Below are positions 1 to 11,165 of a stretch of 64,000 nt of DNA, piece by piece. How positions within the stretch are numbered: position 1 is the first letter of the stretch; each line of letters starts with the position of its first letter. The notes below the pieces were generated by a model. It ran no database searches, had not been told where the DNA came from, and saw nothing but the letters and a program-made list of their open reading frames with translations. The stretch spans positions 63,968,170-64,032,169 of the forward strand of contig CM047805.1 of NCBI GenBank assembly GCA_026214975.1, in the 5' to 3' direction. Made by a program: the position numbers and the translations under genes. The stretch comes from Gentiana macrophylla. Taxonomy: Eukaryota; Streptophyta; Magnoliopsida; Gentianales; Gentianaceae.

Positions 1-868
1 AAATAGTGTCCTAAACCCGATCGGGTTGGACCGGATCCGACCGGGTCGGATCATTTCTACTATTTCTTTGTGTTTATACATATATTAAATGGATTTTTGT
101 TGTCATATATTTGTTCTTTTAAAGAACTAATTATGAATTGTTATATGATAACGTCCTTAGTGTTAAACTGTGATAGAGAAACCATGATAGGCGATTATGG
201 TTGATGAGATCTCTAATCACTTTAATAAGTTTGATACTTAAATGTCTCTAGGCTGATGTACTATTAAACAGGGCATTGATAGTATTGACAGGCTAGCACG
301 TATTAGATGTCTTCTGTCTTTAAGGGCAGGGATAGATCTCGTCTATCAAAGTGTAGAGACACTTGGACTGTACGTGGACGTGTATTAGAGAATGCGTACG
401 TTAGACTGAGCCACTTACACCGTTAAGTGTCACACTATGTGGAAGTTGTGTAATTATCCTTAGGACCGGAGTCTACATGGCATCACGGTGTGGGTTGTCA
501 TGCTTTGACACTATTGAGGTTTCCCCTAGCCACGGGGCGATCATGCGGTAGTGATTGGGTGTGATACTGAAGCATGCGGAGTATACATGTTTGGTCGTCT
601 GGGAATCGCGTACCCTATCAGTAAGGGTGAATATCCGAAAGGGCCTTCTTATAAGGAATGTCTCACTCTCATGAATCTTTGCAAAGTGGAAGTAAATAAG
701 TTACTTCGAGATAGCATGATATCCAGATTATGAGATACGGTCGTTGATGTTTTGACACTCGACTAACGACTGTATGGATATTATTACAGCGATAGGATTG
801 TAAGTTACACGGTAACTGTTTCACATGAAATGTAGTAGTCATTGCATTTCACTCTTCCGATGATCAGC
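1..868 (+). repeat. Truncated long LTR (copia-type family A)
   Basis: This segment matches 18787-19650 closely over its whole length; the first base corresponds to the sixth base of the complete LTR at 18782-20674. It therefore lacks only the extreme 5' end, which lies outside the window, but it stops at about 868, where the complete copy continues for another kilobase. The break is followed by antisense gypsy sequence, so the missing half was deleted or displaced by rearrangement. It may be the remains of the 5' LTR of the element whose 3' LTR is at 18782. Open frames inside it are not supported as genes. Confidence 0.8.
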
Positions 869-1030
869 CTGTAGTTTCATCTACCATAAGTTTGGTGATT
901 GGTGGAGAAAAATCGTATTTTGGACAAGCGATGTTCAGATCTTGAAAGTCGACACAAACATGAATTAGTCCGTTCTCTTTCCTTACCGAAACAATGATTG
1001 AGATCTATGAGGATATTTTACTTCATGATA
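869..1030 (-). pseudogene. Ty3/gypsy reverse transcriptase fragment
   Basis: Read on the minus strand, about 150 bases encode the start of a gypsy reverse transcriptase. A run resembling VRKENGLIHVCVDFQDLN is followed by ACPK and a short segment ending MVDETTG. This matches the family consensus in which a lysine-rich strand is followed by C(V/I)DFRDLN and then PLP and the M(V/L)D segment. It is a fragment with no catalytic D-D motif. It abuts the broken end of the LTR at 868 in the opposite orientation. Recognition is by motif only. Confidence 0.65.
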
Positions 1031-1640
1031 TGGGGAACCTGCATACGGTCTCACTGACCCGGGTCTGATCCGATCAGAGGTCACATCATAAGCATTTAAG
1101 CCGGCTCCATCCTCAACCCGCTTGCTGCCAGGCTGGGTCCAAGTCTCAAGCTGACAATATCATCGTCCACCTCGGTGTCACCTCGGGGAAAAGCCGGACC
1201 TTGACCACCTGGGGGCCACCCACACACACAGCCTCCTCGCAAGCCACAAACAGGCCGGACTCAAACCTCAAACCGAGAATCAACCTACTTGGAACGACAA
1301 GATCACCGATGAACTTGCGTAAAGATTAACGATCTCGGGACACGTCATCACCCCCCGGTCCGGGATCATGCTTATGCGTAATTTTACTTTATTAAGTCTT
1401 ATCGTCATTAGCATAATCGTAATTAGTCCGATGCCTATAAATAGGAGCAATGTGTAAGTCACAATCCATCTGATAATTAATGAAAGCAGGCCAAGCCCTG
1501 TCAATTTGTCGAGACTGAGTCCGCATTCATACTGCTTGAACCCGCTGTCGGAAACTTCATATTTTTCATACCTAAATAGCCAGATATCCACACGGCCCAG
1601 CCATTACTGCCACCCTGATAATTCACGCCATATCACTTCA
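1031..1640 (+). other. LTR-like noncoding segment with TATA box
   Basis: No gene is visible here. The segment is GC-rich at first and then contains a TATAAATA box at 1436-1443 in the context CCTATAAATAGG, followed about 60 bases later by a short alternating leader. This layout is typical of a plant LTR promoter region, perhaps of a Tat-type gypsy element given the neighbouring antisense gypsy pieces. No partner LTR was found in the window. Confidence 0.35.
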
Positions 1641-1834
1641 TGGATGAATTGCTCACTTCATTAAGTTTGTTCACCTATGCTTTGATAAGAGGGGCAAGAT
1701 CTAGTGTGCACCCTATTTTTTCTTGCTTGACTGGATGGACATCGGATTGGCCTCATCCTCTACATCGAGGTTGATTTCTTTTAACTCATCAACCATGAAT
1801 ATGACATCTTCCTTTAGTCTTAGAGGCATTTCAT
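1641..1834 (-). pseudogene. Possible gypsy pol linker remnant
   Basis: The minus strand has an open stretch with MPLRLKEDVIFMVDELKEI followed by an acidic run, then stop codons. It loosely resembles the acidic linker between protease and reverse transcriptase in Tat-lineage gypsy elements. It lies in the same orientation as the reverse-transcriptase fragment at 869-1030. The evidence is weak and the call rests on position as much as on sequence. Confidence 0.25.
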
Positions 1835-2656
1835 TTGGGAATAGACTATGCTCTCGATTTTTTTGGAGTTTATTTGCATATCCTAACTTTTGGTAACATG
1901 CTTTGTTGCACTGGACATGTTTTGTATTACTGCCTTAGAGGATGTAGATACTTTCATTGTCGAGACTGAAAATCCCTCTAATAGTGGACTCAGCTTTCTT
2001 TGGGTAGAAACATTTCAAACATTGAAGGTCTTCGTGGAAACAGTTCATCCATATTGGTCAAGAAAAGGGCATGTTGTTCTCCAATGTAATTATTGCTTGA
2101 CATTTTTTATCGGGATGTGAATTGGGGTTTCAAGATGACGATGCCAAGAATTGAACTTACCAATACACTCCACGAATAAACTTCACGTGAGAAGTCGATC
2201 GACACCGCCCCGCCGCCGTGCTTTTAAACGAGAAGTCGACACTAGCTTTGGCCCGCTCATCCATAAACATAACGTGAGAAGTCAGTTTGACCTGGCCCTG
2301 CTCCCCGTGCTTTTAAATGAGAAGTCAGGACTAGCCTGGCCCTGCTCATCCATAAACTTCATGCGAGAAGTCAGTTTGACATGGCCCTGCTCGCCGTGCT
2401 TTTAAACAAGAAGTAAGCACTAGCCTGGCCCTGCACGTCTATAAACTTCACGTGAGAAGTCAGTTTGACCTGGCCCTGCTCGCCATGCTTTTAAACGAGA
2501 AGTCAGCACTAGCCTAGCCCTGTTCGTCCATAAACTTCACGCGAGAAGTCAGGTTGACCTGGCCCTGCTCGCCATGCTTGTAAATGAGATGTCAGCACTA
2601 GCTTGGCCCTGCTCGTCCATAAACTTCACGCGAGAAGTCAGTTTCACCTGGCCCTG
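1835..2656 (+). repeat. Flank block A (first copy)
   Basis: This block is nearly identical to 12237-13057; the match begins at TTGGGAATAGAC and runs without break into the adjoining LTR. Its first 320 bases include an open frame of 76 codons at 1890-2120 that is also present in the second copy at 12292-12522, but no domain is recognisable in it. The remainder is a dimeric tandem array. Since the LTR to its right has a perfect 5-bp target duplication in this array, the block is best read as host sequence into which the Athila element inserted. Confidence 0.8.
2165..2656 (+). repeat. Dimeric tandem repeat array, about 89-bp unit
   Basis: Units of about 89 bases are repeated five to six times. 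Each unit consists of two related halves of 44-45 bases, one starting near CTTCACG and one near CTTTTAAA. Both halves share GAGAAGTCAG and end in GGCCCTGCTCG. The same array is present at 12585-13057 and continues at 14613-15010. Tandem repeats of this kind occur in the 3' untranslated regions of Tat-lineage gypsy elements, which is an inference here. Confidence 0.85.
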
Positions 2657-4222
2657 TGTTAAAGGTGAATTTACACGATCTATAACGCTATATGTTATGC
2701 TAATTTATCTCGTATTAGTATGAATTTGTATAAGAAACAAGTGTTTAATGGATTTATTGCGCGAATGATACGTTGAAAGAGTTAATCGGAAAATAGATTG
2801 ATTTATGTGATTTAATTGTTATTTCATGATTATTTGAGCGTGATTACATTTTGCGATGTTTCTATGTGTGTAGATACATGTTTGAAGCTCAAAGGATGCT
2901 CACAAGTTGATTAAAGTTCGAGTAAATTAATGATGGAAAAGATAATGAAGGAATTGGATATGATAATAGAGATAGAGATGAAGGAATCTAGATAAAGTTG
3001 ATCCTGGACTGGCGTCCATCAGCCTGAACTAGCGTCCAGAGTGGACGGGCGTTTGACATTCCAGACGAGCGTCCAGGAGAAGCCTTTACATTCAGGATGA
3101 TCATATTTTTCCTGGACGAAGCGCCCAATTTTAAAGAAGGACGGCGCGTCTGATCCAGCTCGGCCCGACTCGAAGAAGATTACACCAGACTGGACGAGCG
3201 TTCGCCTATTCCGGACGGGCGTCCAGCCGCCGACTTGGTGAAACCGACCTAGTTTTCTATATAAGGCAGCGTGTTTTCTCCCCAATATGATCATATATTC
3301 AAACCCTAAACCCTAGGGGCGGCCAAGCTGCGTTTTCCTTTAGTTTTCATTCAGTTTTTACTCAATTATTTCAATACACTTTTACTATAAACAATTCGAT
3401 ATTCGAAGAGGATGCTAAGAGGCTAGGCCTCCATTGAACAAGCGTTGTGAAGCCGTCCGATTCAACTATTCAGTTTCTTTCCGTGATTATTTTGTGAGTA
3501 CTTACTACGAGTTGTTCCTTTATCATGCTTTACGTTATTTATTGCAAATTATGTCGAAAGATGCTTGCTCTATTGATCGTTTAATTGATGAGAATCACGT
3601 TAGACGTTAGATCACCACGATAAAGGATAGATATTTGATCTAATTAACGAGAGTTGTTAGGTTAGATTTCTAGGTTAGGAATTGAGAGATTTCACACCTT
3701 GAATTGAGAGCGTTAATCTTTAGATCGAAAGATATAGATTAATAGACGAACTGGCCTAAGAAATTAGGGTTCATACTTTTGAATAGGTGAATCACAACTT
3801 GACTAGTAATCACGAGATAATCTGAATTGAAATTGAACGTTGATAGGATAGGTGGATCACTCGCTTGTTCGCTTTAAGTAAATTATTGATTTTAAATCCT
3901 TTGAATCGAATTGCTTAGCTTAGTTAATTTTTCATTTGCATACTTAGAATAGGTTAGTTTAAATTGGTTCGCAACCCGTATCCTTCCGGCTTTAGATCAT
4001 CTCTTTCATCCGGCTTTACGTTTTAGTTAAGTTTTATTTTTCGTTTCATCCATTTGTTTAGTTTAGTAATAGTGACATAGGTTAGTTAGATAAAAACTAG
4101 AAATCACAATCGTTAGGTTCCCCGTAAGATCGACCCGGCATTAACCGCTATTGCTACGATCCTTATACTTGAGGTTAACCGGATTATTACTTGTTTATTT
4201 TGTGTTGATAAAATCCGTGACA
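2657..4222 (+). repeat. Athila-type 5' LTR
   Basis: The LTR begins TGTTAAAGG and ends CCGTGACA. It is preceded by the 5-bp sequence CCCTG (2652-2656) and followed after six bases by a canonical Athila primer binding site. A TATATAAG box lies at 3258-3265. Upstream of it, 3005-3230 is rich in GGACG and CGTCC words. Its partner is at 13058-14612. Length (1566 bp), the TG...CA ends and the primer site agree with the Athila lineage. Confidence 0.88.
3258..3265 (+). promoter_or_regulatory. TATA box of the Athila 5' LTR
   Basis: TATATAAG followed by GCAGC lies downstream of a GC-rich, GGACG-rich upstream region. An identical box is at 13656-13663 in the second LTR. It would place the element's transcription start about 30 bases downstream. 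Confidence 0.6.
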
Positions 4223-4228
4223 AGTTTT

Positions 4229-4246
4229 TGGCGCCGTTGCCGGGGA
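4229..4246 (+). promoter_or_regulatory. Athila primer binding site
   Basis: TGGCGCCGTTGCCGGGGA lies six bases after the LTR end. This 18-base string is the hallmark primer binding site of Athila-type elements, where a tRNA primes minus-strand cDNA synthesis. It fixes the orientation as plus and the start of the internal region. Confidence 0.9.
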
Positions 4247-4861
4247 ACCGGACGGTTGTCTAGTTTTTTTTTCTTTTTCTTCGTTTTTCTGTGTTATTTT
4301 GTTGTCCTATTTTTAATTCATTTTAAATTTCCTGTTTTAAGTGATAAACGTTCAGGTAATTAGTTAATTAGGGTTTTAGTTTAAGCATTAAGGTTCTCTG
4401 GTGATTAGTTCTCCCCTCTGTCTCTTCCTCTCTTGCTGTTCTATTCAGATTATTACTTGTTTACTCCAGACTTTTCCGTTATTTTCTGCATTTTTTTTTC
4501 CCTGCTTCTGTTCTACTTTTCCCGCTACCAAACGGGCGTTTGGGATACTGGACGCCCGTCCGCTGGAAAATTATCAACTGTGTTCTGTTTTATTCACTTA
4601 GACGAGCGTCCATAATATTTGGACGCCCGTCCAAGTATTTTACTTTCAGACGAGCGTTTGGACCATTAGGCGCCCGTCCATTCCAAACTTCACCGGACGC
4701 CCGTCCAAATTATTGGACGTCAAATGCTGGCCCTTTCCTTTAATAATTTTGTTTCCTTTCCCTTTCTCTTCTTTAGTTTTTCTTTTAATCTCTAGTCTAA
4801 GTTTTTAATTTTTCTTTAGTTATAGTTTTTAGGTTCAACATCTTGAGTACTGTGTCGGTTT
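4247..4861 (+). other. Athila leader with palindromic GGACG repeats
   Basis: The untranslated leader lies between the primer site and gag. The first 280 bases are T-rich. From about 4530 to 4722 the words GGACGCCCGTCC, GACGAGCGTCC and variants occur at least six times, spaced by 20-40 bases of AT-rich sequence. No convincing coding sequence exists; open frames here follow the pyrimidine-rich composition. Confidence 0.6.
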
Positions 4862-6790
4862 ATGCAAACTCGAAGTCAGAAAGGACCACTGTTCTTTTCA
4901 CCTGACCTCGAGCGGACCATAGTCCGGCCCAATAGGCGAAGGCTTCGTTTTGCCGATCCTTCTGGCGAAGGAAGTTTGACCGAGCAAGAAATCGAACAAG
5001 ATCTAATAAAGGAAATTGAGGCTCTCGTAATAATGGCCGCTGAGGATAGACGGACGTTGGCTGACTATGCCATGCCAGTGCAAGGATCACCAACCCGGCT
5101 ATCGTCTTACCGACCATTCTCGCACAAACTTTCGAACTCAAGCCGGGACTTATCCGGATGATGCGGCATGCATCAATTTTCATGGCTATCAATCGAGAGA
5201 ATCCATACTCATTTACACACATTCTTGGAGATATGCGGTACCACACGCATCCAAGGGTAAATGATGATGCCATCAAACTAAAACTCTTTCCATTTTCCTT
5301 GAAGGGAGAAGCTAAAGAGTGGTACACTTCTCTCCCCTCTGAATCCATCAATACATGGGCTGAACTCGAGAGAGAGTTTTTGAGTCATATTTCCCACCTT
5401 CAAAGACAGCTCAGTGTTTAAACGAGATATTCACTTTTTATCAGAAAGAAAATGAGTCGTTCTTTGAATGTTGGAAGAGATTCAAGTCTCTTCTTAGGAA
5501 ATGTCCCCACCATGGCTTGCCGCTGCAACGGCAAGTCAATACTTTCTTCAGTGGGTTGACCGAGCTTACAAAAGGCATGGTCAATAGTTCATCTGGTGGA
5601 GCATTTCTGAAGAAAACGCCTGAAGAGGGATGGGCACTGTTTGAGGACATTGCGAAGTACAATTATGCCCCCTCTTATCAGGCAATTCAAGCGCCTCCCT
5701 CCTAAGGTTGAGGAGGTTAACATGCAAAGTTTGATCGCCATGCTACACAGAGGCAAATGGCAACTTCCCAAGCTCCAAATCCGATGAATCAAACTCCTTC
5801 TTTTCCACAGAACCCTCGGGTTCTATCTTGTGAAAATTGTTGTCGATTGGCCATATGAATGGCGGTGTCAATTTAGTCCTCTACACCTTATCAAGTGAAT
5901 CTTGCCCATGATTATGGGCGGTACAATCAAGTTACATGTCGAATTGTAACGAGGTGGGGCATACTTCTAAATTACGTCCTATGAATGGACGAATGCGGAA
6001 GTGAATGCATTCTATGGCGAGAACAACCAGAGATTCAATCGGTTTCACTGGTGAGCAGTTTCCAAAACCAAGGGTTCAATACATCGTCGAACGTCAATCC
6101 TAATTGAATTTTAATTGAATCCAATTTCAATAGAAACCTGGATTTAATCGAGAATCAAACCTCGAATTTTTCCAATCCTACGCAAAAATTCAATCGTAAT
6201 TGGCCTTCCAATCCAAATTCTCAATTTCAAGGTCGGGCCAACCACCTTATTCTTCAAATTCTCAAAACCCTCAAGCCCCCCTCCCACCTACCAATCTTGA
6301 AGCTAAGTTGGAGGAGCAAAGCAAAAGTATTCAACTCTCGATGAATACGAACAAGAGTCCTGGAGAGGCAAATAGGACAACTGGGTGAGCGATTAGCTTC
6401 CAGACCGTCAGGCATTTGCCCGATTTTACGGAAAAGAATCCAAAAAGCGGTCAAAGTTGCTCAGGCCGACATAAGCAACAATCAATGCACCGACCTCGTG
6501 CCAACAATGCAATACGGTAAAAGAGGAGGCGGTCGATGAATTTAAGAAGTGGCACTCATCTTAGTGGTCCCCACGGCTTCCTGTGGAAACCACTAGCCCT
6601 CTTGCCACCGATAAGGCGGAGAGGGAAGTTGAGCAACCACTATCCTCGTCTGCAAGAGCATACTGGTGGCTGATCCCCGAGGATGAAAGAGTTGAAACAC
6701 CTCGGTGGCTAAGCCCCCACGAGAAAAGAAGATTCGGTTGAAAGTCGGTGGTGATCCACGACCAAAACGACGTCTGAAAAAGTTGTGAGG
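4862..6790 (+). pseudogene. Athila gag (decayed)
   Basis: Gag would form the virus-like particle that packages the element's RNA. The start is the ATG at 4862, opening with MQTRSQKG. The typical Athila core LADYAMP is at about 5053, followed by a block in another frame at 5158-5421 with NPYSFTHILGD, DDAIKLKLFPFSLKG, AKEWYTSLPS and INTWAELEREF. The next part, with ENESFFECWKRFKSLL, CPHHGLP and a run through 5705, returns in a further frame. These are the order and motifs of the retrotransposon gag domain. At least three frame changes and several stops break it. The Q/N-rich stretch at 5750-6400 corresponds to the poorly conserved C-terminal part. Some frameshifts may be sequence errors (see the CAG/CTG finding). 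Confidence 0.8.
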
Positions 6791-7074
6791 TGGAAAGATC
6801 TGGAAAACAAGGCCGTAAGTGCATCCTCAAAGAAAGTATTTTCCGAGAGTGACCTTAAAAAACTTCCGTTCCCACCGAGGAAGAGCAACATCCCTCTGAG
6901 TGAAGATAAGAAATATGAAAAGGTGCTTAACCTTTTGAAAAATACTCGAGTAAATCTCGCCATTATCCGAGGTCTTGGTCGAGATGCCTAAGTATACAAA
7001 ATTCATCAAGGATGTTGTGTCTTCGAAAAAGAAATTGGAAGGCATGGAAAGGAGAATTGGTGAGGATTGTTCCT

Positions 7075-7780
7075 TGATAAATCATCAAGACTTACCAACC
7101 AAGAGAGGTGACCCAGGCAAATTTGTGCTCACGTTGCAAATGGGAGGCCTAGTCTTCCCGAATTCCTTATGTGATCTGGGTGCATCCATCAGCTTGATGC
7201 CATTGTCCGTTTGCAATCAGCTTGGTTTACAGAGTCTTCTAGAACCCACTACCATGAACTTGCAGTTCGCTGATAGGTCCTCTAAGAAAGCTTCAGGATC
7301 CTCGGGGCGTATTAGTTCAAATAGATAGGTTTACCTTTCCGGTTGGTAGCACGTCTTAGATATTGAGAAAAGTGAAAATGTCCCTCGATTCTCGGAAGAC
7401 CTTTTCTATCTACGCCTAGGGCCCTCATCGATTGTGATGGTGGGGCACGTCACCATTCGAGTTGGTGATCGGGAGGTGAGCTATAGTGTTTCAAAATCTA
7501 TCAATATACCTACGGATCTCCAACCGGCTGTTCCATTGAGGAGACGTCTGATGACTTCAATGACCTCATGGATAAGCAAGTCTTGGCTGTAGAAGCGGAA
7601 TATGAGCGATTGATCGATAATCTGAATGTCCATGGTGTGGTAAATCTAGATCAGTTAGTAGCTGAATTCGAGGATGAGCAAAGAGAAGAAGCTTTGGCGT
7701 AGGGGCCACTAAGTAAGCTCAATGATGTTGAGTTGAGGAGTGGAGATCTTAAATCAAGTCTAGAGGAACCCCTGTAGACT
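7075..7780 (+). pseudogene. Athila protease region (decayed)
   Basis: This region encodes the aspartic protease that would process the polyprotein. The visible motif is LCDLGASISLMPLSV at about 7168-7212, where DLGAS holds the catalytic aspartate in the form characteristic of Athila. LPTKRGDPGKF lies upstream and a hydrophobic flap-like region downstream. After about 7305 the frame breaks, then resumes with VGHVTIRVGD around 7440. The following acidic linker contains stops. The region is continuous with the reverse transcriptase downstream and would be one Gag-Pol product in an intact element. Confidence 0.8.
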
Positions 7781-7782
7781 TG

Positions 7783-8880
7783 GTTCAAGCCGTTGCCTAA
7801 ACATCTTAAGTATATATTCACGAGAGAAGGTGACCGGCTTCCTTTGATCATCTCTGCCAAGCTATCTCGAATAGAAGAGCTTAAATCGTTAAACGCGTCC
7901 GCGCAAAAATGAGAAAGCCTTTGGATGGCGGTGGGGATATCCGAGGATATCTCCCGACATCTGTATGCACAAGATCAAGGCGAGGAGGGTGCAAAACAAG
8001 TAAGACAGCCTCAGAGAAGGCTCAACCCTCACATGCAAGAGGTAGTCAAGAAGGAAATTATAAAGCTTCTAGACATGGGTATCATTTACGCCATTGCAGA
8101 TAGCGAGTGGGTATCCCCAACTCAAGTAGTTCCCAAAAAAGGTGGAATTACTATTGAGAAGAATGAGAAGGGAGAAGAGATAGCATTGAGGCTCGTTACT
8201 GGATACAGAGTATGTATCGACTATTGAAAGCTCAATGAGGTCACACTGAAAGATCATTTCCCCCTTCCATTCATTGACCAGATGCTTGAGCGTCTGGCAG
8301 GGCACGCATTCTACTGTTTCCTCGATGGATATTCAGGATATTTCCAGATACCCATCGATCCTGTTGACCAAGAGAAGACCACTTTCACTTGCCCTTATGG
8401 GACATTCGCCTACAGGCGGATGCCGTTTGGTCTCTGTAATGCCCCAGCCACCTTTCAAAGGTGTATGATGGCAATCTTTGACGGGCTAGTTGAGAAGTGC
8501 ATGGAGATTTTTATGGATGATTTCTCGGTCTTTGGTCAATCCTTCGATGATTGCCTCAATAATCTTGATCAGGTGTTGTCTAGATGTGTGGAAAAGGACT
8601 TAGTGCTTAATTGGGAAAAATGCCATTTCATGGTAGATGAAGGCATAGTCCTCGGCCACAAAGTGTCAGCCAAAGGTATAGAAGTAGACAGAGCCAAGGT
8701 TGAAGCTATTGAGAAGATGAGCTATCCCAAGAATGTTCGGGAGGTCCGAGGTTTCCTCGGGCATGTCGGCTTTTATAGGAGGTTCATCCAGGACTTTTCA
8801 AAGATTGCCAAGCCCCTGTCTACTTTACTCAAAGAAGACGTTACTTTTGATTTTGATGAGAATTGCAAGCGCGCGTTTGA
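7783..8880 (+). pseudogene. Athila reverse transcriptase (decayed)
   Basis: The reverse transcriptase domain copies element RNA into DNA. The order seen is LKPLPKHLKYIF, QPQRRLNPHMQEVVKKE, SEWVSPTQVVPKKGG, VTGYRVCIDY, then HFPLPFIDQMLERLAG, CFLDGYSGYFQI, RMPFGLCNAPATFQRCM and the catalytic FMDDFSVFG at about 8510. The sequence around 7925-9061 stays in one frame, interrupted by one TGA at 8225 where the family has arginine, consistent with a CGA to TGA transition. The catalytic aspartates are present. It is followed directly by RNase H. Confidence 0.9.
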
Positions 8881-9330
8881 GGAGCTTAAGAGTAGACTGA
8901 TCTCTGCTCCAATACTTATATCGCCGGACTGGAACCTACCCTTTGAGCTCATGTGTGATGCATCTAACTACGCAGTTGGTGCAGTCTTAGGGCAAAAGCT
9001 AAACGGGAAGTTCCAACCTATCTATTACGCCGGATCACACATCGAATCCTTCTCAAGTTAACTACACGACAAGCGAAAAGGAATTATTAGCCGTAGTCTT
9101 TGCTATGGATAAGTTTCAGTAGTTACTTCTTTGGGTGCCCAAGTGATTGTGTGGGTGACCACGCCGCTGCGTTATCTCATGACCAAAAGGAAGCTAAACC
9201 GCGCTTACTGCGTTGGATACTGACCCTCCAAGAGTTTGACGTTCAAATCAAAGATAAGAAGGGCAGCGAGAACGTAGTGGCGGATCATGTTTCTAGGATG
9301 TTAAGTGAGGACAATGGTGATCCTGATGAT
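8881..9330 (+). pseudogene. Athila RNase H (decayed)
   Basis: RNase H would degrade the RNA strand of the cDNA hybrid. The domain opens with FELMCDASNYAVGAVLGQ, holding the first catalytic aspartate, and continues to HIESFSS at 9058. A frameshift ends the frame at the TAA at 9059-9061. The homologous reading continues in another frame with NYTTSEKELLAVVFAMDKF and later with LLRWILTLQEFDVQI and GSENVVADHVSR. At least two frame changes are needed, so no functional product is expected. Confidence 0.85.
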
Positions 9331-9399
9331 ATAGATCTTTACTTTCCTCTAGAAAACATCATGTTGATCGATGGCCGCTCTCCAGATGTTCCTTGGTAC

Positions 9400-10680
9400 T
9401 CCTCCATTGTTAACTACCTTCATGCCAAATACATTGACCCGAAATGTCTTATCAAGAGAGGAAGAAGTTCTTTCTCGATATGAAATATTTCGTTTGGGAT
9501 GAACCTTACCTCTTCAAGATCTGCAAAGATGGTCTCATTGAGAGAGGTGTGTTCTGAGTCCGAGCAACGCGATATAATCGAAAGCAATGCCATAGTGGAC
9601 CCACGGTGGTCACTTTGGTCCGTGGAAAAGCGGTTGCTAAGATCTTCGATCCGGATTCTATTGGCCTACGATCTTTAAGGATACAGAAGCCTTCTGTAAA
9701 GTTTGTGATCGGTGCCAAAGAACGGGAGCTTTGACAAGGCGGTTTGACATGCCATTGAAACCCATCCTTGAATGCGAAGTCTTCGATGTGTGGGGAATTG
9801 ACTTTATGGGTCCGTTCCCTTCTTCCTGTGGAAACAAATACATCTTAGTCTGCGTAGATTATGTGTCGAAATGGGTGGAGGCAGTAGCCACTCCTCACAA
9901 TGATCACAAAACGGTCATGAAATTCCTAAAGAAAAATATCTTCGTGAGGTTTGGATGCCCACGTGCCTTGATCGATGATGAAGGGACGATTTTAGAACCG
10001 ACCTTTGGAAAAAGTCCTCGAGAAGTATGGTGTTCCTCACAAAGCGGCACACCATATCATCCGATGACTAGTGGTCGAGTTGAGCGTAGCAACGAGCTTG
10101 AAGAAGATCTGGAGAAGAGTGCTAAATCATAGAAAGGATTTGGAGTTTGAAGTTGGATGATGTACTTTGGGCTTACGTGAGGCGCTTATAAAACCCCTAT
10201 GGGTACATCTCCATATCAAATGGTCTACGGAAACCATGTCATCTCGCTGTCGAGTTAGAGCATAGAGCTTATTGGGCTACAAAGTTTCTCAACTTTGATT
10301 CCCAATCTTGTGGAAAACATCGACAACAAAGTAGATTACATGAGCTAGGCAATTCGAGACTCCAGGCTTAAAGCGCCAGGATTAGTAAGGACAAGATGAA
10401 GCTACTCCACGATGCTAAGATTAAGAAGAGAGAATTTCAAGTCGGCGAACAAGTTCTTCTATACAATTCTAGGTTACATTTGTTTTCTGGAAAGTTGAGG
10501 ACACGTTGGTCCGCCCCCTTCGAGATTCTCCAAATTATTCTGGGGCGTTTTAGAACTACGAGGTTATGGAGACCCGGCCGTTTGAGTAAGCGGTCGAGGT
10601 GCAAGCATTACATTGGTGAACCCAAGGTGAAGCCTTTGACTATTCGATTTTCGATATCCTCGGGTGTAGCACCCTAAAGT
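9400..10680 (+). pseudogene. Athila integrase and pol C-terminus (decayed)
   Basis: Integrase would insert the cDNA. A zinc-binding-like stretch with [13 protein letters not shown] ends at 9735. The core has [13 protein letters not shown], with the first catalytic D, then [11 protein letters not shown] and [13 protein letters not shown], the second acidic block, altered from the usual [20 protein letters not shown] follows at about 10040. Frame breaks follow, then the C-terminal KLLHDAKIKKREF, VGEQVLLYNSRL and GKLRTRWSAPFEI at 10396-10520. The order and motifs are Athila. Several shifts and stops inactivate it. Confidence 0.85.
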
Positions 10681-10989
10681 CGACGAGTTTGACGAGTTTT
10701 TCGCCCGACTTGTTTTACGAGGATGATGACGGTTGTGATAAATCGAGGAGGTTCTAGCCGGTAGTTGGGATATGGAAGAGTATTGGAAGGAGCGCCAACG
10801 CAGATGTCATCAAAAGCTTGAAAGCGAAGAAGTCAACCATGGGAAGTTTCAACGTATTTGGAAAGCTATCAAAGATCTAACCCCATGTGTTAAGTCTTTG
10901 TTTCGCGGCCGAACCATCGATCAAAGTTTAGGCGATGTAGTGGCGAGGCGAGAAAAGTCAAATGGCTTTGATCCAGTGAGTTTTTAACA
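10681..10989 (+). other. Post-pol segment ending before first hairpin pair
   Basis: An open frame of 71 codons (10772-10987, MEEYWKERQRRCHQ at its start) ends three bases before the first structured motif. It is charged at first and has no recognised domain. It may be the tail of the pol region or a remnant of an accessory ORF, since its stop sits just before a hairpin pair exactly as the next ORF does. Evidence for translation is weak. Confidence 0.3.
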
Positions 10990-11039
10990 AATGTCGAGCT
11001 AACGACATTAACTAAAAGCGCTACTAGGAGGCATCCTAG
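10990..11039 (+). promoter_or_regulatory. Two-hairpin motif, copy 1
   Basis: A seven-pair stem AATGTCG/CGACATT with loop AGCTAA occupies 10990-11009. It is followed by AAAAGCGCT (11014-11022) and a second stem CTAGG/CCTAG with loop AGGCAT (11024-11039). Copy 2 at 11583-11630 has the same loops and core word, but different, still complementary stem bases. The motif lies just after an open frame. Its role is unknown; a structured RNA signal is inferred. Confidence 0.7.
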
Positions 11040-11165
11040 ATATCCCTTATTATATTAGCTAGGTTCTGTTCACGCTATTAGTGTTTTATTTTGAGTTTTA
11101 GTTTGATTAAGTTTTAGCTAACTAAGTTGTTCTATTGTTATCTGTCAGTTAGTGTGCTTTTAGGT

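Noticed and set aside
551..733. 60-codon frame inside the LTR at 1-868
   Set aside because: It lies in LTR sequence, and the second copy at 19334 carries changes in the same stretch that break or shift the frame.
1890..2120. 76-codon open frame present in two near-identical copies (also 12292-12522)
   Set aside because: Duplication explains the identity; no domain, start context or codon bias supports a gene.
4860..5351. 163-codon minus-strand frame opposite gag
   Set aside because: Shadow of the Athila gag; its protein resembles nothing and the plus strand has clear gag motifs.
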